From Parasulfuritortus cantonensis (lineage in GTDB: Bacteria; Pseudomonadota; Gammaproteobacteria; Burkholderiales; Thiobacillaceae), in the NCBI RefSeq assembly GCF_004337445.1, contig NZ_SJZB01000042.1, positions 62,001 to 126,000 on the forward strand: a stretch of 64,000 nt of DNA, in the 5' to 3' direction. Made by a program: the position numbers and the translations under genes. The notes beneath the pieces are model-generated. The model was given only the letters and a program-made list of their open reading frames with translations, did no database searches and had not been told where the DNA came from. This document shows positions 28,841-38,098 of the stretch, piece by piece (position 1 is the stretch's first letter; each line of letters starts with the position of its first letter).

Positions 28841-28877
28841 AGCCGCGTCAGCGGCGGCCGGAGGCAAAATCCAGGGC

Positions 28878-29756
28878 TCATTTCTTCTTGGCGCGCGGAT
28901 GGGCCTGGTCATATACCTTGGCCAGGTGCTGGAAATCCAGGTGCGTGTAGACCTGGGTGGTCGACAGGCTGGCGTGGCCGAGCATCTCCTGGACCGCGCG
29001 CAGGTCGCCGGACGACTGCAGCACGTGCGAGGCGAAGGAGTGGCGCAGGGCGTGCGGGTGGACGTGCTGGTCGATGCCCTGGCGCCGCGCCAGGGCATTC
29101 AGGCGCGCCTGCACGACGCGCGGCGAGATGCGGGCGCCGCGCGCTCCGACGAACAGGGCGGTGGCGTCCTTGGCCACCGCGCCGCGCACCGCCAGCCAGT
29201 CGGCCAGGGCGGCCAGGGCGCGGCTGCCGACCGGGACGATGCGTTCCTTGCTGCCCTTGCCGAGCACCCGGACCTCGCCGCTGGCACGGTCGACGCTGGT
29301 CAGGTCGAGGCCGACCAGTTCCGCCAGGCGCAGGCCGGAGGAATACATGAGTTCGAACATGGCGCGGTCCTGGCTGGCCAGGGGCGTGTCGGGCACGCCG
29401 TCGAGCAGCTTGGCCAGGGTATCCGGCGCCAGGGTGTGCGGCAGGCGCTTGGGGCCCTTGGGTGGCCGGATGCCGGTGCAGGGATTGGCCTCGACCAGGC
29501 CCTCGCGCGCCAGGTGGCGGTAGAAGGCGCGCCAGCCGGACAGGATGCGGGCCAGGCTGCCGGCCGACTGGCCGCGCGCGTGCAGGCTGGCGAGGGCACG
29601 CCGGATGTCGTGCGGGGCCAGGGTTTCGAGCGCCGTGGCCCCGGCCAGCTCGGCCAGGTGGCGAAGGTCGTCGCCGTAGGCCTCGACCGTGCGCGGGCTG
29701 TAACGGCGGCCGCGCAGGTAGTCGAGGAAGCGGGCGACGACGGCCGGCTCGGCCAT
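28878..29756 (-). CDS. xerC: Tyrosine recombinase XerC
   Basis: 292 residues. The N-terminal SAM-like core-binding domain (about 5-90) is followed by the catalytic domain with Arg143 (GLRLAEL), Lys167 (LGKGSK), His235-x-x-Arg238 (HALRHS), His261 (LGHAS) and the nucleophile Tyr270 (TTQVYTH). It resolves chromosome dimers at dif with XerD. It follows dapF-DUF484 on the minus strand, the classical arrangement. Its last 50 bases are duplicated immediately downstream. Confidence 0.97.
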   Translation of the reverse strand: MAEPAVVARFLDYLRGRRYSPRTVEAYGDDLRHLAELAGATALETLAPHDIRRALASLHARGQSAGSLARILSGWRAFYRHLAREGLVEANPCTGIRPPKGPKRLPHTLAPDTLAKLLDGVPDTPLASQDRAMFELMYSSGLRLAELVGLDLTSVDRASGEVRVLGKGSKERIVPVGSRALAALADWLAVRGAVAKDATALFVGARGARISPRVVQARLNALARRQGIDQHVHPHALRHSFASHVLQSSGDLRAVQEMLGHASLSTTQVYTHLDFQHLAKVYDQAHPRAKKK

Positions 29757-29759
29757 GGC

Positions 29760-30392
29760 TCAGGCGAAGCGTGCGATCGCCGCCGAGGCCAGTTCGCCCA
29801 GCCAGTTGAGGTACAGGGTGCCCATCTCCGGGTAGAAGCGCGCGGCGTCTTCCGAGGCCATGACCAGCAGGCCCTCGACGTTGCGGTCGCGCAGCGGCGT
29901 CAGGGCGAACGAGCGCAGATGGCCGCCCGCCTCCCCGAACCAGGCACGGATTTCCTCGGGCGCGTCGCCGCCGCATTGCGGCTGGCCGAGCCCGCCGGCG
30001 AGCTCGCGTACCGGTGTGCCGACCGGGGCGAATTCGGGCAGGTCGCCGGCGCCGCTCCAGATGCGCAACGCGACGTGCGGGATGGCGAACTGGTCGCCCA
30101 GGCTCAGGTAGAGCGATTCCAGCACCGCCGCCAGCGACTGCGCGCGCATCAGGCCGAGCGACAGGTGGTGCATCTTTTCGCCGATGGAATCGTTTTCCTC
30201 GGCGAACTGGATGAACTCCTTGAGCTTGTTCTCCAGGTTGCGGGCGCGGTCGCGCAGCAGCATGACCTGGCGTTCGCCGATCGAGATGGCCTGGCCGCTG
30301 TAGGGATGGGGGACGTTGATCTGGGCCAGCAGCTCGGGGTTGTCGCGCAGGTACTGGACGATCTGTTCCTGGGTGGGGGTGTCCGTGCTCAT
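29760..30392 (-). CDS. DUF484 family protein
   Basis: 210 residues from the ATG at 30392, which overlaps the dapF stop (ATGA). N-terminal helix ([23 protein letters not shown] type, here [16 protein letters not shown]), then a coiled coil (about 40-75), then a GAF-like domain (about 80-210: [23 protein letters not shown]). It is always found between dapF and xerC in many Proteobacteria; its biochemical role is not known. It ends three bases before xerC. Confidence 0.9.
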   Translation of the reverse strand: MSTDTPTQEQIVQYLRDNPELLAQINVPHPYSGQAISIGERQVMLLRDRARNLENKLKEFIQFAEENDSIGEKMHHLSLGLMRAQSLAAVLESLYLSLGDQFAIPHVALRIWSGAGDLPEFAPVGTPVRELAGGLGQPQCGGDAPEEIRAWFGEAGGHLRSFALTPLRDRNVEGLLVMASEDAARFYPEMGTLYLNWLGELASAAIARFA

Positions 30393-31219
30393 GGGATGTC
30401 TATCTCGCCTTGGAAAACGGTGACCGCCGGGCCGGTCATGAATACGGAATGGCCCTCGCCATCCCAGCGTATGGTAAGCCGGCCACCCCGGGTCTGCACC
30501 TCGACCTCGCGCTCGAGCAGGCCGCGCTGCATGCCCGCGACCGCGGCCGCACAGGCGCCGGTGCCGCAGGCCAGGGTCTCGCCGCTGCCGCGCTCGAACA
30601 CCCGCAGCTTGATGGCGCGCCGGTGCACCAGCTGCATGAAGCCGACGTTGACCCGCTCGGGGAAGCGCACATGGTGCTCGATCAGCGGGCCCCATTCGGC
30701 CACCGGCGCGGTGTCGACGTTGCAGGTTTCCAGGACGGCGTGCGGGTTGCCCATGGACAGGGCCGAGAGCTCCACCGGCTGGCCGATGTCGAGCACGTAG
30801 GTGACGGCGCGGGCGTCGGCGACGAAGGGGATGTCGGCCGGCTCGAAGCGTGGCGGCCCCATGTCGACGGTGACCTGGCCATCCGCCTCCAGGCGCGGCA
30901 CGATCACCCCGGAGGCGGTCTCGACCCGGATCTCGCGCTTGCTGGTCAGGCCCTTGTCGTGCACGAAGCGGACGAAGCAGCGGGCGCCGTTGCCGCACTG
31001 CTGCACCTCGCCGCCGTCGGCGTTGAAGATGCGGTAGCGGAAGTCGACATCCGGCCGGCCGGCCTTTTCCACCAGCAGGATCTGGTCGCAGCCGACCCCG
31101 AAGTGGCGGTCCGCCAGGTAGCGGAGCTGCGCCGGCGTCAGCTCGACGGCCTGGCCGACCCCGTCGAGTACGACGAAGTCGTTGCCGAGGCCGTGCATCT
31201 TGGTGAAGCGTAGTCTCAT
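30389..31219 (-). CDS. dapF: Diaminopimelate epimerase
   Basis: 276 residues from the ATG at 31219, the standard length and start ([16 protein letters not shown]). Both catalytic Cys are visible, in QQCGNGARC and in [11 protein letters not shown]. The enzyme converts LL- to meso-diaminopimelate for lysine and peptidoglycan synthesis. It overlaps the DUF484 start by four bases and is probably co-transcribed with DUF484 and xerC. Confidence 0.97.
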   Translation of the reverse strand: MRLRFTKMHGLGNDFVVLDGVGQAVELTPAQLRYLADRHFGVGCDQILLVEKAGRPDVDFRYRIFNADGGEVQQCGNGARCFVRFVHDKGLTSKREIRVETASGVIVPRLEADGQVTVDMGPPRFEPADIPFVADARAVTYVLDIGQPVELSALSMGNPHAVLETCNVDTAPVAEWGPLIEHHVRFPERVNVGFMQLVHRRAIKLRVFERGSGETLACGTGACAAAVAGMQRGLLEREVEVQTRGGRLTIRWDGEGHSVFMTGPAVTVFQGEIDIP

Positions 31220-31275
31220 GATGGGCGAGGATAACCGAATTGCCGGCTCGGCCGAAATCGCTGCGCCGGCAGGCT

Positions 31276-32196
31276 TTACCGCGCTGCCCTGCCGCCCCAG
31301 GAACGCAGGAGCAGCCACCAGGTACGCGCTTGCCACGGTCGTTTGCGGAGGGCCTGCACGGCGCAGCGGCGCGCCGTCTCGTGCCGGCCCAGGTGGCGGG
31401 CGTTCTCCGCCGCGGCATGCCAGCGCCGGGCCAGGGCGGCCCGGCCCGACAGCCCGATATGGACGCCGGCCGGCGCCTCGCGCCAGGTCAGCTGGGCGGC
31501 CTCGGCCCACCAGATCAGGTAGTCCGGATGCCGCTGGTACAGGTGGCTGCCGTCGTGGCTGGCGAGGCGGCGCCGGGGACGCCGGAACACCACCGGTGCG
31601 CCGGGCTGGTGCAGCCAGGGGCCGAGCCGGGCGATGCGCCCGAACAGGACGAGGTCGTGGCCGGTCGGGATATCCACCGGGTAGTTGCCGGCGGCGGTGA
31701 CCGCGGCCGTGCGGAACAGCGTGCACGAGCCGATACCGGCGCCGTGCAGGAGCAGCCATTGCCAGGGATTGGCCGGCAGCCCGGCCAGGCAGTCGTGCTT
31801 GCGCCAGTCGTCGTGGGGCCGGTAACGCTCGCGGTCGGTGCTGGCGGCCACCGCATCGGGATGGGCGGCCAGCGCCGCCTCGGTACGGGCCAGGAAATCG
31901 GCCGGCCAGAGGTCGTCGGAATCCAGGAAGGCCACCGCGTCCATGCCCGCGCCCAGCTCGGCCAGGCCGGCATTGCGCGCCGCCGAGGCGCCTTGGTTGG
32001 CGGTCCGGATCAGGCGTGCCGGCAGGGCCGGGTTGGCGGCCATCCAGGCCTCGACCCGTTCCGGCGTGTCATCGGTGGAACCGTCGTCGACCACGGCGAC
32101 GGCATCGGGCAGACGGTCTTGGGCGGCGACGGCATCGAGGGTCAGGACGACTAGTTCGGGCCGGTTGTAGACCGGGATGACGACCAGGATGCGCAT
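31276..32196 (-). CDS. Family 2 glycosyltransferase
   Basis: 306 residues from the ATG at 32196. N-terminal GT-A fold ([28 protein letters not shown]) with the metal-binding region [14 protein letters not shown]-terminal extension of about 90 residues includes [18 protein letters not shown]. Soluble with no membrane anchor. The acceptor sugar is unknown. It begins directly after the CoA-binding gene (four-base gap) and precedes dapF by 56 bases. Confidence 0.88.
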   Translation of the reverse strand: MRILVVIPVYNRPELVVLTLDAVAAQDRLPDAVAVVDDGSTDDTPERVEAWMAANPALPARLIRTANQGASAARNAGLAELGAGMDAVAFLDSDDLWPADFLARTEAALAAHPDAVAASTDRERYRPHDDWRKHDCLAGLPANPWQWLLLHGAGIGSCTLFRTAAVTAAGNYPVDIPTGHDLVLFGRIARLGPWLHQPGAPVVFRRPRRRLASHDGSHLYQRHPDYLIWWAEAAQLTWREAPAGVHIGLSGRAALARRWHAAAENARHLGRHETARRCAVQALRKRPWQARTWWLLLRSWGGRAAR

Positions 32197-32200
32197 GGTT

Positions 32201-32617
32201 TCAGGTGAACAGGGCGACGTAATCCTTGTACAGGCAGCGGTCCATGACCACCGTGAGGCCGGCGGCGCGCGCCTTCTCGGCGGCCGCCTCGTGGACGATG
32301 CCTTCCTGCAGCCAGAGTGCCGGGGCGCCGATCGCCAGGCATTCGTCGACCACCTCCGGGATGTGCTCGGCGGCCCGGAACACGTCCACCAGGTCGACCG
32401 GGAACGGGATGTCGGCAAGGCTGGCGTAGGCCGGCTCGCCGAGCACCTCGGTCACCGCCGGGCGCACCGGTACGATCCGGAAGCCGAACCGCTGCATGGC
32501 CTGGGCGACGCCGTGGCTGGGCCGGCCCGGCTTCGGGGAGAGGCCGACCACGGCGACGGTGCGGACGCCCTCGAGCAGGCGGTGGAGTTCGGCGTCGGAC
32601 GGGTTCCGGAAGCTCAT
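32201..32617 (-). CDS. CoA-binding protein (YccU type)
   Basis: 138 residues from the ATG at 32617. A Rossmann-like CoA-binding fold of the family found in succinyl-CoA synthetase alpha: VAVVGLSPKPGRPSHGVAQAM near the N-terminus and VDLVDVFRAAEHIPEVV later. Enzymatic role is not established. It overlaps the GNAT gene stop by four bases and lies before the glycosyltransferase. Confidence 0.9.
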   Translation of the reverse strand: MSFRNPSDAELHRLLEGVRTVAVVGLSPKPGRPSHGVAQAMQRFGFRIVPVRPAVTEVLGEPAYASLADIPFPVDLVDVFRAAEHIPEVVDECLAIGAPALWLQEGIVHEAAAEKARAAGLTVVMDRCLYKDYVALFT

Positions 32618-33132
32618 GCCGGCTCCCCGGCCGGCGTCGCCAGCGCCATGGCCATCACGTAGTCGTCCATCACGAAGCCGTCGCCGATGTCCTCGATCAC
32701 GACGGTGGCGACCGTGAAGCCGTGCTTCAGGTAGGCCTTGATGGCCTTGTCGTTCTGCCTGTTGACGCGCAGGATCAGGCGCTCGCGGCCGTGCCGGCGG
32801 GCGTAGTCGGCGGTGGCGCGGATCAGTTCGCCGCCGATGCCCAGGCGTTGCCAGTCGGTGGCGACGTAGAGCTTGTCCAGCTTGTAGTCGCCGTTGTCGA
32901 GTGGATAGGCGTGTGCGAAGCCGACCAGCTCGACGTCGGCGCGCGCCGCCAGCCAGAGGTCGCCGCGGGCCAGCAGCTGACGGACCAGGGCGGGCTTGTA
33001 GCGCTGCTCGAGCATGTAGTCGATCTGGCCCGGGCTGATGATGCCGGCGTAGCACACCGGCCAGACCGCGTGCGCCAGCCCGGCCACCGCCTCGGCCTCG
33101 TCCTGGCGCAGCTTGCTGACCTCAATCTTCAT
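32614..33132 (-). CDS. GNAT family N-acetyltransferase
   Basis: 172 residues. The acetyl-CoA loop appears as LDKLYVATDWQRLGIGGELI (motif A, Q/RxxGxG/A), followed by LILRVNRQNDKAIKAYLKHGF, the usual motif B. The substrate is unknown. Its start overlaps the 3' end of the acyltransferase gene by 11 bases; it is part of a tightly packed minus-strand run. Confidence 0.9.
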   Translation of the reverse strand: MKIEVSKLRQDEAEAVAGLAHAVWPVCYAGIISPGQIDYMLEQRYKPALVRQLLARGDLWLAARADVELVGFAHAYPLDNGDYKLDKLYVATDWQRLGIGGELIRATADYARRHGRERLILRVNRQNDKAIKAYLKHGFTVATVVIEDIGDGFVMDDYVMAMALATPAGEPA

Positions 33133-34000
33133 AGAGTCCGCCTTTCCGCTTCTCGTCGGGCCGGGTCTTGAACCGCTTGTGCAGCCAGAAATACTGCTCC
33201 GGCATCTCCCGGATGCGGTCCTCGATAAAGGCGTTCATGCGCCGCGTATCGGCCACCACGTCCGCGCTCGGGAAGTCCTGCCAGGGCGGGTAGAAGCGGG
33301 CGACGTAGCCGCCGTCCTGCCAGCGCGTGATGCAGGGTACCACGACCGCGCCGGTCGCCTTGGCCAGGCGCGACAGGCCGGTGATGGTGGCGGCCGGGAC
33401 ACCGAAGAAGGGCACGAAGACGGCGTCCTTGCGGCCGAAGTCCATGTCCGGCAGGTAGTAGAAAGGCAGGCCCTTGCGGATCGCCCGGATCACCGGCTTG
33501 ATGCCGTCCTGGCGCGAGTACAGTTCGGAGCCGCCGAAGCGGGTACGCGCGTGCAGCATCAGGCGGTCGACCTCGGGGTTCTTGATGTGGGCATAGAGCG
33601 ACACCACCGGGGCGTACTCGGTCGACACCCGGACGCCGCCGATGTTGAGGCCGACGAAGTGGGGCGCCAGCCAGATCAGCGGCTTGCCCAGGTAGGGCAG
33701 CAGGTTGTCCAGGCCCTCCAGGCGGGTCAGGCCCTCGACCTCGGCGCGCTCGCCCCACCAGGACACGGTCTCCAGCAGGGTGGCGCGGCCGAGGGCGCGG
33801 AAATGGGCCTTGAGCAGGCGCCGCCGCTCGGCCTCGGTCAACTCCGGGAAGCACAGGCGCAGGTTGGTCAGGCCGATGTGCCGGCGGGTCGGCGAGACCG
33901 GATAGAGGGCGCTGCCCAGCCACTCGCCGAGGCGGGCCAGGGTGGTGACCGGGACGGCGGCGTGGAGCAGGCGCAGGAGGGCGATGCCGGGATGGATCAT
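33122..34000 (-). CDS. Lipid A-type lysophospholipid acyltransferase with altered HX4D motif
   Basis: 292 residues from the ATG at 34000, LpxL/HtrB family. The acyltransferase motif that is normally HX4D/E reads His114-FVGL-Asn119 (AAC codon), so the catalytic acid is replaced by Asn. The rest looks sound: RHIGLTNLRLCFPE at the N-terminus and YLPDMDFGRKDAVFVPFFG. The family adds secondary acyl chains to Kdo2-lipid A at the inner membrane. It is paired with a second acyltransferase (4-base overlap). Activity is doubtful or the protein may have another role. Confidence 0.88.
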   Translation of the reverse strand: MIHPGIALLRLLHAAVPVTTLARLGEWLGSALYPVSPTRRHIGLTNLRLCFPELTEAERRRLLKAHFRALGRATLLETVSWWGERAEVEGLTRLEGLDNLLPYLGKPLIWLAPHFVGLNIGGVRVSTEYAPVVSLYAHIKNPEVDRLMLHARTRFGGSELYSRQDGIKPVIRAIRKGLPFYYLPDMDFGRKDAVFVPFFGVPAATITGLSRLAKATGAVVVPCITRWQDGGYVARFYPPWQDFPSADVVADTRRMNAFIEDRIREMPEQYFWLHKRFKTRPDEKRKGGLYED

Positions 34001-34854
34001 GGCGCGGGGAACTCCGGTGGCGGGGGCGGCGCCTTCTTGTGGCGCCGGAAGATGCGGTAGCTCCACAGGTATTGCGTCGGCATGGTGCGGACGAAGCGCT
34101 CGATCTCGGCGTGGGTGCGCGCCGCCGCGGCCTCGGGGGCGTCCGGCAGTTCGTCCAGGGGGGTGATGTGCAGGCGATAGCCGCGCCCGTGCGGCAGGCG
34201 TTCGCACACCATGACCAGCGCCGCCGCGCCGGTCGCCGAGGCGAGCCGGTAGGGCAGGGCGGGCAGGTAGACCGGGCGGCCGAAGAAGGGTGCCCAGACG
34301 CCGTCGCCCTTGTTGGCGACCTGGTCGGGCAGGATGAACACCGCCTCGTTGCGCTTGAGGGCGCCGAGCAGGGCCTTCACCCCGGAGCGGTCGGGCGGCA
34401 CGGTGGTGGCCAGGCCGCGTTCCCGGCCGGCCTTCATCAACTCGTGGGCCCAGGCCTGGGGCGGCGGCCGGTACAGGGCGGTGACCGGGTAGTTGGCGCT
34501 GAACCAGAGGCCGCCCAATTCCCAACAGCCCAGGTGCGGGGCGAGCAGCAGCACGCCCTTGCCGCGGGCCTGGGCGGCGGCGAGGTGTTCCTGGCCGTGG
34601 ATCTCCCGGATCAGGCCGATCGCCTGGTCGAGCGGCCGCAGCCAGACGGCGGGCAATTCCATGAAGCCGCGCCCGAGGGCGGCGGCAACCGCGACCAGGG
34701 AAACCCGGTCGGCCAGGCCGGCGCTGGCCAGGTTGGCGCGCAGCAGGGCGCGGTGGCGCGGGCGCAGCAGCGACAGTACGCCCATGGCGCCGCCCAGGCC
34801 GTGCAGGACGGGCAGGGGCAGGCGGGCGAGCACTTCGAACAGTAGACGCAGCAA
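33997..34854 (-). CDS. Lipid A biosynthesis acyltransferase (LpxL/LpxM family)
   Basis: 285 residues. The catalytic motif is intact, His107-LGCW-Glu112 (APHLGCWELGG). Also present are YRPPPQAW and FILPDQVANKGDGVWAPFFG. It should transfer an acyl chain to lipid A at the inner membrane. It is first of the two tandem acyltransferases, 150 bases divergent from metK; this arrangement next to metK is common in Betaproteobacteria. Confidence 0.92.
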   Translation of the reverse strand: MLRLLFEVLARLPLPVLHGLGGAMGVLSLLRPRHRALLRANLASAGLADRVSLVAVAAALGRGFMELPAVWLRPLDQAIGLIREIHGQEHLAAAQARGKGVLLLAPHLGCWELGGLWFSANYPVTALYRPPPQAWAHELMKAGRERGLATTVPPDRSGVKALLGALKRNEAVFILPDQVANKGDGVWAPFFGRPVYLPALPYRLASATGAAALVMVCERLPHGRGYRLHITPLDELPDAPEAAAARTHAEIERFVRTMPTQYLWSYRIFRRHKKAPPPPPEFPAP

Positions 34855-34956
34855 TTGACAGGTCCGAGCGGTAAAGACCAGAATTATGTAGCCGCCGAGT
34901 TAATGCAGACAACTTGCAGGGCGGGATACAAATACTGCTAAAGCGTCGCCTGCTCT

Positions 34957-34992
34957 GGGCCCGGAGCCGGTAACGCCGGCGATGGTAGGGCC
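34957..34992 (+). promoter_or_regulatory. Structured 5' leader of metK (nested hairpin)
   Basis: GGCCC (34958-34962) can pair with GGGCC (34988-34992), enclosing GCCGG-TAACG-CCGGC (34966-34980). The AAGGAG ribosome site (34996-35001) comes directly after, nine bases before the ATG. No known SAM riboswitch class was recognised, but a structure so close to the ribosome site could control translation. Confidence 0.35.
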
Positions 34993-35010
34993 AGTAAGGA
35001 GCAGCACCCC

Positions 35011-36186
<1,176 letters not shown>

Positions 36187-36245
36187 GGCCATGGCGCCCG
36201 CGGACGCGGGCGCCCACCAACCCTCGGCGAGCGACGCTTACCACC

Positions 36246-37436
36246 ATGCCCCAACTCATCCTCTTCCCCGGCAAGGAGCGCTCGGTGCTCCGGCGCCATC
36301 CCTGGCTGTTCGCCGGCTCGGTCGGCCGCCTGGAAGGCAAGGCGCGCCCGGGCGACACGGTCGAGGTCCTGGCCGACGACCTCAAGCCGCTCGGCCGCGC
36401 CGCCTACAGCCCGAACTCGCAGATCCGCGCCCGCATGTGGAGCTTCGACCCGGCGGAATCGATCGACGATGCCTTCTTCAAGCGCAAGGTGGCCCAGGCC
36501 GTGGCCCGCCGTGCCTTGCTGCCGGAGCTGCGCGGCCAGGACGGCCTGCGCCTGATCCACGCCGAATCGGACGGCCTGCCCGGGGTCATCGCCGACCGCT
36601 ACGGCGACACCGTGGTCGTCCAGCTCACCTCGGCGGGGGCCGACAAGTGGCGCAAGGCGATCGTCAACGCCCTGGTCCTGGCGACCGGCTGCGCGCGCAT
36701 CTACGAGCGGTCCGACTCCGACGTGCGCGGCCTGGAAGGCCTCGAGCCGGTGACCGGCTGGCTGTACGGCACCGCCCCGGCCGAGGCGGTCGAGATCGAG
36801 GAATACGGCGTCCGCCTGGGCATCGACGTCGAGGGCGGCCACAAGACCGGCTTCTACCTCGACCAGCGCGACAACCGCCGCCTGCTCGGCGAACTCTCGG
36901 CCGCCAGGACGGTGCTCAACTGCTTCTGCTACACCGGCGGTTTCTCCATGCAGGCGCTGGCCGGGGGCGCCGCCCACGTGCTGTCGATCGACTCCTCCGG
37001 GCCGGCCCTCGAGCAGGCGCGCGCCAACCTGGCCCGCAACCCGCAGCTGGCGGCCGAGCGGGCGGAATGGCTGGAGGCCGACGTCTTCCAGGCCCTGCGC
37101 GACTTCCGCAAGGCCGGCCGGACCTTCGACGTCATCGTCCTCGATCCGCCCAAGTTCGCGCCCTCGGCTGCCCATGCCGAGCGCGCCGCCCGCGCCTACA
37201 AGGACATCAACCTGCTCGGCTTCCGCCTGCTCAACCCGGGCGGCCTGATGATGACCTACTCCTGCTCGGGCGGCATCGGCATCGAGCTGTTCCAGAAGAT
37301 CGTCGCCGGCGCCGCCCTGGACGTCGGCCGCGACGCCCGCATCGTCAAGCGCCTGGCCGGTTCGGCCGACCATCCGATCGGCCTGGCCTACCCGGAGGGC
37401 GAATACCTCAAGGGCCTGCTGGTCCAGGCCGACTGA
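36246..37436 (+). CDS. rlmI: 23S rRNA m5C1962 methyltransferase RlmI type
   Basis: 396 residues from ATG 36246. An N-terminal PUA domain (about 1-75: LFPGKERSVLRRHPWLFAGSV) is followed by an EEHEE-like linker and the Rossmann methyltransferase domain. SAM-binding CFCYTGGFSMQAL, the catalytic-loop DVIVLDPPKF and YSCSGGI with the candidate catalytic Cys are visible. It methylates a cytosine in 23S rRNA. It follows metK by about 60 bases, in the same direction. Confidence 0.92.
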   Translation: MPQLILFPGKERSVLRRHPWLFAGSVGRLEGKARPGDTVEVLADDLKPLGRAAYSPNSQIRARMWSFDPAESIDDAFFKRKVAQAVARRALLPELRGQDGLRLIHAESDGLPGVIADRYGDTVVVQLTSAGADKWRKAIVNALVLATGCARIYERSDSDVRGLEGLEPVTGWLYGTAPAEAVEIEEYGVRLGIDVEGGHKTGFYLDQRDNRRLLGELSAARTVLNCFCYTGGFSMQALAGGAAHVLSIDSSGPALEQARANLARNPQLAAERAEWLEADVFQALRDFRKAGRTFDVIVLDPPKFAPSAAHAERAARAYKDINLLGFRLLNPGGLMMTYSCSGGIGIELFQKIVAGAALDVGRDARIVKRLAGSADHPIGLAYPEGEYLKGLLVQAD

Positions 37437-37495
37437 GCCCGGGTGCCGGCCGGCCGCGCTATAGTGCCGGGGTGAGCATCGCCGGAGGCGCGGAC

Positions 37496-38098
37496 ATGAG
37501 AGAGGACGGCAGACGCTTGGCCGAGGCGGACGGGGCGCGCAGCCGGCTGGCGGCCTGGCGCGTCCAGCTCCTGGACCGGCGCCGCTTCCTGCTCCGGCTG
37601 GCCGGCGGTTCCCTGGCCGCGCTCTTCCCGCTTGCCGGCACGGCCGCGCCGACGCTCGACGCGGCGGCACGCTGGCGCATCGTCGACGCGGTCCAGCGCC
37701 ATCTGTTCCCGAGCGAACCCGACGCCCCCGGCGCCGCCGAGATCAAGGCGCTCGCCTACCTGCGCTTCATGCTCGGCCACGACCCCGACAAGGCCGACGA
37801 CGGCCGTTTCATCCTGCAGGGCGCCGGCTGGTTGGACGACATGGCGCAGCGCCTCGAACAGGCGCCTTTCGGCCGCCTCGACGAGGCCGGGCGCGAACGC
37901 GTCCTGCGCGCGGTCGAGAAGTCCGAGGCGGGCGCCAACTGGCTCGCCCTGCTGCTCCTGTACGTGATCGAGGCCCTGCTCGCCGACCCGGTGTACGGCG
38001 GCAACCCGGACGGCGTCGGCTGGCGCTGGCTGGCCCACGTCCCCGGCTACCCGCATCCGCCGCCGGGCAAGCGCTACATGGAGCTGCGCCGGCGATGA
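37496..38098 (+). CDS. Gluconate 2-dehydrogenase subunit 3-like protein, twin-arginine signal
   Basis: 200 residues from ATG 37496. A twin-arginine signal (DRRRFLLRLAGGSLAALFPLAG) starts at about residue 22; the preceding n-region is long. The rest is helical and ends YMELRRR. It matches the small subunit that escorts flavin-containing GMC oxidoreductases through the Tat system. Its stop overlaps the GMC gene's ATG (ATGA). The partner cytochrome c subunit found in some family operons is not in the window. Confidence 0.82.
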   Translation: MREDGRRLAEADGARSRLAAWRVQLLDRRRFLLRLAGGSLAALFPLAGTAAPTLDAAARWRIVDAVQRHLFPSEPDAPGAAEIKALAYLRFMLGHDPDKADDGRFILQGAGWLDDMAQRLEQAPFGRLDEAGRERVLRAVEKSEAGANWLALLLLYVIEALLADPVYGGNPDGVGWRWLAHVPGYPHPPPGKRYMELRRR

